Positions 5,096-12,819 of a DNA stretch of 12,819 nucleotides are shown here, in pieces. The notes below the pieces were generated by a model, which ran no database searches, was not told the DNA's origin, and saw only the letters and a program-made list of their open reading frames with translations. The DNA comes from an uncultured Collinsella sp. Its GTDB lineage: Bacteria > Actinomycetota > Coriobacteriia > Coriobacteriales > Coriobacteriaceae. The translations under genes were made by a program, and so were the position numbers. The first letter of the stretch is position 1. Each line of letters starts with the position of its first letter. The stretch is taken from positions 1-12,819 of the forward strand of contig CABUCA010000057.1 in NCBI GenBank assembly GCA_902489965.1, written 5' to 3'.

Positions 5096-6352
5096 TTACA
5101 TCCCTGTCAACAACACGACATCGAGAATCGTCACGATGACGCCGATCCCTACGAGCAGCGCGTTGAGCGGGCGCGAGTTGGCGTATTTGCCCATAACGCG
5201 GGGCGAACTGGTGAGTCGTATGAGCACAAAGACCGTAATCGGCAACTGAAGCGACAACAGCGCCTGACTCCAGATGAGACCCTCAAAAGGATTCGGGACG
5301 ATCAGGCACGCCGCCACTGCGCCGACGAAACAGACCGCCACTCCAATCGATGAGTGCCGGTCGTGGATGTCGTATTCCTCGTCGAACATGCCCGCGGTGA
5401 TGGTGCCCGCCGCCATGCCCGCCGTCACACTACTCGATATGCCCGCAAACAGCAGCGCCACCGCAAAGATGGTCGAGCTTGCCGGGCCCAGAATGGGGGA
5501 GAGCGTGTCCGCTGCGACGGCGAGGTCGTCTACGAGAATGCCGTGCGCAAAGAAGGTCGTTGCGGCCAGGATGACCATGGCCGAGTTGATCGCCCAGCCC
5601 ACGCCCATCGAAAAGAGCGTGTCGAAGAGCTCGTAGCGCAGACGTTCCTCGATAACCTGCTCGCCTTGGCCTTCGAAGTGCATGGATTGGATGACCTCGG
5701 AGTGTAGAAAGAGGTTGTGGGGCATAACGACCGCACCCAGGACACTAACGATAATCGCGGCCGAGCCGGTGGGCATACTGGGTGTGATCCAGCTTGCGGC
5801 GGCCTGCGGCCAGTCGACCTTGACCAGCGTAAGCTCAGCCAAAAACGAGAGTCCTACCACGCCTACGAAGGCGATGATCCATCGCTCGGCGCGCTTGTAG
5901 GAGCTCGTCATGAGCATCGCCATCGATACTGCCGCCACGATGACGCAGCCCGCGCGCACGGGCAGCCCAAAGAGCATTTGAAGGGCAATCGCGCCACCCA
6001 GGACTTCGGCCATGGCGGTGGCGATGGTCGCGAGATAGGCGCTGGCGAGCACCATGTGTCCCACGATGCGGGGGAGGTAGTGTGTCGTGGCCTCGGCAAG
6101 ACAGGTGCCCGTGGCGATGCCCAGGTGCGCCGCGTTGTGCTGCAGCACAATGAGCATAATTGTGGACAGCGTGACGATCCACAGCAGCGCGTAGCCAAAC
6201 TGCGAGCCCGCGGCCATATTGGAGGCCCAGTTGCCCGGGTCGATAAAGCCGACGGTCACGAGCAGCCCGGGGCCGATGTGCCGGGCGATATCCAGACCTC
6301 CGTGGCCTCCGGTGCGGTGCGAGCCAAAGTGTTGTTTGAGATGGTTGAGCAT
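5096..6352 (-). CDS. mntH: NRAMP-family Mn2+/Fe2+ transporter (MntH-like)
   Basis: A 418-residue membrane protein that uses the proton gradient to import divalent metal. I chose ATG 6352 because AGGAG lies 7 nt upstream; an in-frame ATG at 6388 would add 12 residues but has no such site. About 11 hydrophobic segments can be traced. The NRAMP metal-site motifs are intact: GFIDPGNWASNMAAGS in segment 1 (Asp38, Asn41) and GAVVMPHNLFLHS in segment 6 (Met210, His212). The Met here is the mark of transporters selecting Mn2+ or Fe2+ over Ca2+ and Mg2+. The soluble N-terminus is His/Gly-rich (HFGSHRTGGHGG). The gene stands alone on the minus strand, convergent with rubredoxin and divergent from gltB. 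A DtxR/MntR-like palindrome lies 47 nt upstream. Bacterial homologues of this kind are usually called MntH; Mn versus Fe cannot be told from sequence. Confidence 0.93.
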   Translation of the reverse strand: MLNHLKQHFGSHRTGGHGGLDIARHIGPGLLVTVGFIDPGNWASNMAAGSQFGYALLWIVTLSTIMLIVLQHNAAHLGIATGTCLAEATTHYLPRIVGHMVLASAYLATIATAMAEVLGGAIALQMLFGLPVRAGCVIVAAVSMAMLMTSSYKRAERWIIAFVGVVGLSFLAELTLVKVDWPQAAASWITPSMPTGSAAIIVSVLGAVVMPHNLFLHSEVIQSMHFEGQGEQVIEERLRYELFDTLFSMGVGWAINSAMVILAATTFFAHGILVDDLAVAADTLSPILGPASSTIFAVALLFAGISSSVTAGMAAGTITAGMFDEEYDIHDRHSSIGVAVCFVGAVAACLIVPNPFEGLIWSQALLSLQLPITVFVLIRLTSSPRVMGKYANSRPLNALLVGIGVIVTILDVVLLTGM

Positions 6353-6398
6353 GGTGAGCTCCTGCGTGCCGTTTGTTTGACGCCGCAAAGGATACCCG

Positions 6399-6411
6399 TT
6401 TTAGGCTAAAA
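6399..6411. promoter_or_regulatory. Possible MntR/DtxR-type operator for the transporter gene
   Basis: TTTTAGGCTAAAA is a perfect six-plus-one-plus-six inverted repeat, 47 nt upstream of the transporter start. The TTAG-n-CTAA core matches the style of sites bound by DtxR-family metal repressors, which commonly control NRAMP genes. A weak candidate promoter on the minus strand (TTGTTA, then TAGCCT 16 nt later) would have its -10 inside the palindrome, consistent with repression. No regulator gene is present in the window. Confidence 0.5.
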
Positions 6412-6471
6412 AGTTAATCAAAGCTAACAAAATTGTTGTATTTGAATAGGATGGTGAAAGGGGGGTTACCG

Positions 6472-6536
6472 AAATGTCTTGATCTGTAACATCTAGGCGC
6501 CAAAATTGGGTCTTCCTGTTACAGATTGAGATGTTT
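6472..6536. repeat. Hairpin repeat, B-type copy 3
   Basis: 6472-6491 pairs with 6517-6536: 16 Watson-Crick pairs plus four T-G/G-T pairs, with no other mismatch, around a 25-nt loop containing GGCGCCAAAATTGGG. It carries the same ATCTGTAACATCTAG (6482-6496) and the same orientation as copies 1 and 2, on the other side of the transporter gene. All four departures can still pair if the plus strand is transcribed. Confidence 0.8.
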
Positions 6537-6680
6537 GAAGCGGTGAGCTTGAAGACCGAACTTGGGGCCCTTGTTGTCGTCCTTGAGGTCGGCGGCGCCC
6601 ACTCGTAGGGCGTGCGTTACGCGATTGTTTCGAAACGGGTGGGAAACACAACGGGCCGGCGATGCTCCTAGTATGCCTAT
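6519..6680 (-). pseudogene. Possible C-terminal remnant of a lost gene
   Basis: On the minus strand a 53-residue frame with no start codon ends at TAA (6519-6521), inside the 3' arm of the hairpin repeat. Its last part reads GAADLKDDNKGPKFGLQAHR and then FKHLNL, spelled almost wholly in the C-ending codons (GAC, AAG, AAC, GGC, CTC) favoured by the real genes here. The plus strand and the other minus frames look less like protein. I do not recognise the family. It may be the tail of a decayed gene, or chance; the start side is not convincing, and gltB's leader must also occupy this stretch. The remainder of 6541-6716 shows only a GTTTCGAAAC palindrome (6627-6636) and no clear promoter. Confidence 0.25.
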
Positions 6681-6716
6681 TCAACTGACTGACTAAATAT
6701 CTAGGGGAGGATCGCG

Positions 6717-9700
6717 ATGCAGGCAGATTCCGCTCAGCAGCAGGGCCTTTATCGCCCCGAATTCGACCACGATGCGTGTGGCATCGGCGCGCTCGCCGAT
6801 ATCAACGGTGAGCGCCATCATCAGATTCTGGACGATGCACTGTCCATTCTGGTCAACTTGGAGCACCGCGGCGGTACGGGACTCGAGAAGAACACCGGCG
6901 ACGGCGCCGGCATCCTGTTCCAGGTTCCGCATCATTTTTTTCGCAAAGAGGCTCAAAAGTGCGGCCAGATTCTGCCGGCAGAGGGCGACTATGGCGTGGC
7001 CATGCTGTTCTTCCCGCAGGACGACAAGGGCGTAGAGGATGCCCGCCGCGTGTTTGAGGAGGGCTGCGCCGAGGCCGGCGTGCCGCTGCTTTTTTGGCGC
7101 GAGGTGCCGGTCGACCCGCACGATTTGGGCGAGACGGCCCGCGCCTGCATGCCCACCATCTTGCAGGCCTTCCTGGGCCGTCCGGACGACACGCCGGCGG
7201 GCGACGCCTTCGAGCGTCGTCTGTACGTGTGCCGCCGCACCATCGAGAAGAAGGCCGACGTCGAGTTTGCCCTGCGCGACAAGATCTTCTATGTGTGCTC
7301 CATGAGCTCGCGCACCATCGTGTACAAGGGTATGCTGGTCGCCACGCAGATGCGCCGCTTCTTCATCGATCTCAACGACGCCGCCGTCAAGACGGCCGTG
7401 GCGCTCGTCCACTCGCGCTACTCCACCAACACCACGCCCAGCTGGGAACGCGCGCACCCCAACCGCTTTATCATCCACAACGGCGAGATCAACACCCTCA
7501 AGGGCAACGTCAACTGGATTCGCGCTCGCGAACCCAACCTGTACAGCCCCGTGCTGCAGCACGATCTTGAGCGCGTGATGCCCATCATCAACCGCGAGGG
7601 TTCCGACTCCGCGATTCTGGACAATGTGCTTGAGTTCCTGGTCATGAACGGTCGCCCGCTTACGCGTGCCGCGTCCATGCTGTTGCCCGAGCCGTGGGAC
7701 CACAACGACAGCCTGAGTGAGGAGCGCCGCGCCTACGACGCCTACCAGTCCATGCTCATGGAGCCGTGGGACGGTCCGGCCGCCATCGCCTTTACCGACG
7801 GTCGCACGCTGGGCGCTGCCCTCGACCGCAACGGCCTGCGTCCCGCCCGCTACTATGTGACGCGCGACGGCCGCTTTATGCTGGCAAGCGAGGTGGGCAC
7901 CATCGAGGTGAGCCCCGAGAACATCCTGACGAGCGGCTGTCTGGGACCGGGACAGATGCTCGAGGTCGATTTTGCCCGCGGGCGCGTCATCTACAACGAC
8001 GAGCTGCGTGCCCGCTATGCCAAGGAAAAGCCCTACCGCGACTGGATTGCCGAGGAGACGCTGACCGTTGACGCGCTCGATGAGCCCGTTGCGGCAGCGC
8101 CCGCCGAGGACGCCGAGGTGTCCGCCGCCGTGCGAATGGCCAAGCTCGGCTACCACTGGGATGACGTCGACGAGGTCGTGCGTCCCATGGCCCAGCAGGG
8201 TAAGGCCCCGCTCGCCTCGATGGGCATCGACGCGCCGCTGGCCTGCCTGTCCAAAAAGACGCGTTCGTTCTTCGACTACTTCTATCAGCTGTTCGCCCAG
8301 GTCACGAATCCGCCGATCGATGCCCTGCGCGAGCATATGGTCACCTCGACCACGCTCTACCTGGGCAACCACGGCAACCTGCTCGAGGACTCCCGCACGG
8401 CCTGCCAGCTGGTGCGCTTGGAGCACCCGTTGCTCAACGAGGAGGAGTTCGAGCGTATCTGCGCCATCGACCGCGTGGGCTTTAAGACCCGCCGTTTCCG
8501 TGCCGTGTACCGCCGCGACGCCGGCGAGGGCGCGCTGCAGGCTGCGCTCAAGCAGCTTGCAGAGGATGTTGAGGCTGCGGTCCGCGACGGCGTGAACATC
8601 GTGGTGTTGAGCGATCGCGCCGCTGCGGGTGAGGTGCCCGTGCCGTCGCTGCTCGCCGTGGGCTGCGTGCACAACCACCTGATCCGCGCCGGCGTGCGTA
8701 CCTTTGCCGACATCGTGGTGGAGTGCGGCGACGCCGTGTCTCCGCACGACTTTGCGGCACTGGTGGGCTACTCCGCGAGCGGCATCTATCCGTACAACGC
8801 ACATGCGTGCATCCGCGATCTGGCGGCACGCGGCGACCTGGACGTGACGGCCGAGCAGGGCATCGCCAACTACAACAAGGCTGCGACCGCCGGCATCGTT
8901 TCCATCATGTCCAAGATGGGCATCTCCACGGTGCAGAGCTACCATTCGGCGCAGATCTTCGAGGCCGTGGGCTTCACTCCGGAGTTCGTCAACGTGTACT
9001 TCGCCGGCACGGTGAGCCGTGTGGGCGGTATGGGTGTCGAGGACGTCGAGCGCGAGCAGAATGAGCGCTACGACGCCGCGCTCGCTATCCTTAAGAGCCC
9101 GGCTCCCGATCAGCTGCCCACGCTGGGTCTGACCAAGTGGCGCCCGCTCGGCGGCGAGGATCACTTTATCGACCCGCAGACCGTCTACCTGCTGCAGACC
9201 GCCTGCCGCGAGGACAGCTACGACACCTTTAAGGAGTACAGCGCCCGCCTGCACCGCACCGGCCGTGCCGTGCGCTTGCGTGACCTGCTGGATTTTAATG
9301 CCAACGGTCGCACGCCGGTTTCGCTCGACGAGGTGGAGCCCGCGCTCAACATCGTCCGCCGCTTTAACACCGGCGCCATGTCGTACGGCTCCATCAGCAA
9401 AGAGGCACACGAGTGCATGGCCATCGCCATGAACCGCCTGCACGGTCGTTCCAACTCGGGCGAGGGCGGCGAGGATCCGCGTCGCGAGACCCCGCTGGCC
9501 AACGGTGACTCCAAGAATTCCGCCATCAAGCAGGTGGCAAGCGCGCGCTTTGGCGTGACGAGCCGCTATCTGTGCAGCGCCTTCGAGATTCAGATCAAGA
9601 TGGCCCAGGGCGCCAAGCCCGGCGAGGGCGGCCACCTGCCCGGTAAGAAGGTCTACCCCTGGATCGCCGAGGTCCGTCAGTCCACGCCCGGCATCGGCCT

Positions 9701-11414
9701 GATTTCGCCTCCGCCGCACCACGACATCTACTCCATCGAGGACCTGGCAGAGCTGATCTTCGATCTTAAGAACGCCAACCCCGGCGCGCGCGTGTCGGTC
9801 AAGCTGGTCAGCGAGGCCGGCGTCGGCACCATCGCCACCGGCGTGGCCAAGGGCGCTGCCGACAAGATCTTGATCAGCGGCCACAATGGCGGCTCGGGTG
9901 CCGCTGCGCGCGACTCTATCTGGCACGCGGGTCTGCCGCTGGAGCTCGGTCTTGCCGAGGCCCAGCAGACGCTGCTGCAAAACGGTTTGCGCTCACGCGT
10001 GGTGCTCGAGGCCGATGGCAAGCTCATGGACGGCACCGACGTCGCCGTCGCCTGCCTGCTGGGTGCCGAGGAGTTTGGCTTTGCGACCATGCCGCTCATC
10101 TCGATGGGCTGCCTCATGCAGCGCGACTGCCAGCAGGATATCTGCCCCGCCGGCATCGCTACGCAAAACTGCCGCCTGCGTCGCGGCTTCCGCGGCAAGC
10201 CAGAGCACGTCGAGCACTTTATGCTCTTTGTTGCCGAGCAGCTGCGCGAGGTCATGGCGAGCCTGGGCTTCCGCACTGTCGACGAGATGGTGGGACACCC
10301 CGAGTGCCTGCGCCAGATCGAGGTGCCGGGCAACCGTAAGGCCAACCTGCTCGATCTGTCGCCCGTCCTGGCGGGCGCGACCTGCGAGTTCGGTGCCCAC
10401 ATCCCGGGCGCCGACGGCCGTCACTTCCTGCCCCAGATGGCAGCGGACGGCGAACTCGACAAGACGCTCGACTCCACGTTGTTTGTGCCCTATACGGCCG
10501 ATGCCCGCGCGCACCTGCGTCCGATTCGCTTCCGCGCCGATATCGCCAACGTCAACCGCTGCGTGGGCACCATCTTGGGCAACGCGGTGACCAAGGCGCA
10601 TCCCGAGGGCCTGCCCGCCGGCTCCATCACCATCGATTGCGATGGTTCGGCCGGTCAGAGCTTTGGCGCCTTCCTGCCGCGCGGCATTACGCTCAACGTG
10701 TGCGGCGACGCCAACGACTACTTTGGCAAGGGCCTTTCGGGCGGCGAGGTGTCGGTGCGCCCCAACCCGCATGCGACCTACAAGTTCGACGAGAACATCA
10801 TCGTGGGCAACGTTGCGTTCTTTGGCGCTACGAGCGGTCGCGGCTTCATTAACGGCCTTGCCGGCCAGCGTTTCGCCGTGCGCAACTCCGGTGCCACGGT
10901 GGTGGTCGAGGGCTGCGGCAACCATGGCTGCGAGTACATGACGGGCGGTCTGGCGCTCATCCTGGGTGAGGTCGGGCAGAACTTCGCCGCCGGTATGACG
11001 GGTGGCGTGGCCTATGTCTTCGATCAGTACGGCACCCTCGATGCCCGTGTGAACCACGAGAGCGTTGAGCTCAAGGTCCCGACGGCTGGCGAGCTTGCGC
11101 AGATTCGCGAGCTCATCCAGGAGCACGTGGACGCGACGCAGAGCCCGCGCGGCATTAAGCTGCTCTACAGCTTTGAGACGATGAGCAAGCACTTTGTGAA
11201 GGTCATTCCGACCGAGTACGAGCGCGTGCTGGCGATTGTCGCCGCCGCCGAGGCCGTCGGCAAGACGCATGCGCAGGCCGAGGAGCTGGCGTTTGACATT
11301 GTGACCGATCGCGCGAGTGACGCGGATGTTGCTCGCTTCGATGTTGCGGGCGGTGTCGCTGGCGCTGCGCCCGCCACCGCCAGCTCTGTTGCTTCGACCA
11401 AGAAGGAGGCGTAA
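6717..11414 (+). CDS. gltB: Glutamate synthase (GOGAT), large subunit
   Basis: The large subunit of NADPH-dependent glutamate synthase: glutamine plus 2-oxoglutarate to two glutamates. ATG 6717 follows GGGGAGG (6704-6710). Its 1565 residues fit the 1480-1560 range with a slightly long, Ala-rich tail. Domains in order: class II glutaminase with the nucleophile in FDHDACGIG (Cys21, exposed after removal of a 20-residue propeptide) and NGEINTLKGN; a central linker domain (about 470-790); the FMN-binding barrel, with MSYGSISKEAHE (from about 888), GEGGEDPRR and LISPPPHHDIYSIEDL; the 3Fe-4S triad C1132-x5-C1138-x4-C1143 in GCLMQRDCQQDICPAGIATQ; and the C-terminal GXGXG helix (about 1290-1480). Ammonia released by the glutaminase travels through a tunnel to the FMN site. 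gltD starts 5 nt after its stop. Nothing looks damaged. Confidence 0.98.
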   Translation: MQADSAQQQGLYRPEFDHDACGIGALADINGERHHQILDDALSILVNLEHRGGTGLEKNTGDGAGILFQVPHHFFRKEAQKCGQILPAEGDYGVAMLFFPQDDKGVEDARRVFEEGCAEAGVPLLFWREVPVDPHDLGETARACMPTILQAFLGRPDDTPAGDAFERRLYVCRRTIEKKADVEFALRDKIFYVCSMSSRTIVYKGMLVATQMRRFFIDLNDAAVKTAVALVHSRYSTNTTPSWERAHPNRFIIHNGEINTLKGNVNWIRAREPNLYSPVLQHDLERVMPIINREGSDSAILDNVLEFLVMNGRPLTRAASMLLPEPWDHNDSLSEERRAYDAYQSMLMEPWDGPAAIAFTDGRTLGAALDRNGLRPARYYVTRDGRFMLASEVGTIEVSPENILTSGCLGPGQMLEVDFARGRVIYNDELRARYAKEKPYRDWIAEETLTVDALDEPVAAAPAEDAEVSAAVRMAKLGYHWDDVDEVVRPMAQQGKAPLASMGIDAPLACLSKKTRSFFDYFYQLFAQVTNPPIDALREHMVTSTTLYLGNHGNLLEDSRTACQLVRLEHPLLNEEEFERICAIDRVGFKTRRFRAVYRRDAGEGALQAALKQLAEDVEAAVRDGVNIVVLSDRAAAGEVPVPSLLAVGCVHNHLIRAGVRTFADIVVECGDAVSPHDFAALVGYSASGIYPYNAHACIRDLAARGDLDVTAEQGIANYNKAATAGIVSIMSKMGISTVQSYHSAQIFEAVGFTPEFVNVYFAGTVSRVGGMGVEDVEREQNERYDAALAILKSPAPDQLPTLGLTKWRPLGGEDHFIDPQTVYLLQTACREDSYDTFKEYSARLHRTGRAVRLRDLLDFNANGRTPVSLDEVEPALNIVRRFNTGAMSYGSISKEAHECMAIAMNRLHGRSNSGEGGEDPRRETPLANGDSKNSAIKQVASARFGVTSRYLCSAFEIQIKMAQGAKPGEGGHLPGKKVYPWIAEVRQSTPGIGLISPPPHHDIYSIEDLAELIFDLKNANPGARVSVKLVSEAGVGTIATGVAKGAADKILISGHNGGSGAAARDSIWHAGLPLELGLAEAQQTLLQNGLRSRVVLEADGKLMDGTDVAVACLLGAEEFGFATMPLISMGCLMQRDCQQDICPAGIATQNCRLRRGFRGKPEHVEHFMLFVAEQLREVMASLGFRTVDEMVGHPECLRQIEVPGNRKANLLDLSPVLAGATCEFGAHIPGADGRHFLPQMAADGELDKTLDSTLFVPYTADARAHLRPIRFRADIANVNRCVGTILGNAVTKAHPEGLPAGSITIDCDGSAGQSFGAFLPRGITLNVCGDANDYFGKGLSGGEVSVRPNPHATYKFDENIIVGNVAFFGATSGRGFINGLAGQRFAVRNSGATVVVEGCGNHGCEYMTGGLALILGEVGQNFAAGMTGGVAYVFDQYGTLDARVNHESVELKVPTAGELAQIRELIQEHVDATQSPRGIKLLYSFETMSKHFVKVIPTEYERVLAIVAAAEAVGKTHAQAEELAFDIVTDRASDADVARFDVAGGVAGAAPATASSVASTKKEA

Positions 11415-11419
11415 GTGCC

Positions 11420-12819
<1,400 letters not shown>

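Noticed and set aside
6627..6636. GTTTCGAAAC palindrome in the gltB leader as an operator.
   Set aside because: At 10 nt it is too short to separate from chance, and it does not match a nitrogen-regulator site I can name.
6693..9980. A 1095-codon open frame on the minus strand, opposite gltB.
   Set aside because: It is the mirror of a GC-rich gene with strong third-position bias. Its translation is low-complexity in Ala, Val, His, Gly and Asp with no recognisable domain, while the plus strand encodes a complete GltB.

Overview
The window is high-GC bacterial chromosome with C/G-ending codons, small intergenic gaps and CCA-encoding tRNA genes. Gene content and codon use (a TPR gene overlapping smpB, an NRAMP Mn/Fe transporter, a flavin reductase next to a tiny rubredoxin, gltBD) suggest a gut anaerobe of the Coriobacteriia, most likely Collinsella or a close relative. 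This placement is an inference from style and content, not from a search.

Layout: 1-156 holds the 3' end of a helix-turn-helix gene. 261-818 is a VanZ-family membrane protein with a TTG start, and 941-1300 is an ArsC/Spx-family thiol protein. 1307-1477 holds three tandem hairpins with an exact 62-nt period. 1521-1931 (minus) is a small unrecognised protein. 2208-2375 is a tRNA-Gln(CTG)/tRNA-Glu(CTC) pair with a probable promoter and a terminator. 2469-3386 (TPR protein) overlaps smpB (3376-3846). A long hairpin and a terminator follow. 4053-4556 (flavin reductase) and 4645-4788 (47-residue rubredoxin) are neighbours. Then come a strong terminator and two hairpin repeats. 5096-6352 (minus) is an NRAMP (MntH) transporter with a DtxR/MntR-like palindrome upstream. 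Another hairpin repeat and a possible gene remnant precede gltB (6717-11414) and gltD (from 11420, running off the right edge).

How the genes work together: gltB and gltD form the NADPH-dependent glutamate synthase, taking nitrogen from glutamine to 2-oxoglutarate. The flavin reductase and rubredoxin look like the two halves of a high-molecular-weight rubredoxin, an electron-transfer chain anaerobes use to remove O2 or NO. SmpB serves trans-translation; its RNA partner ssrA is not seen here.

The part least explained by known features is a set of seven intergenic hairpins in three groups. Their outer arms differ completely between groups but stay self-complementary, while the loop side keeps a related core (roughly CCCG-n-TTTTGA). 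They look like one dispersed structured repeat family. No mobile system or defence system is otherwise visible.
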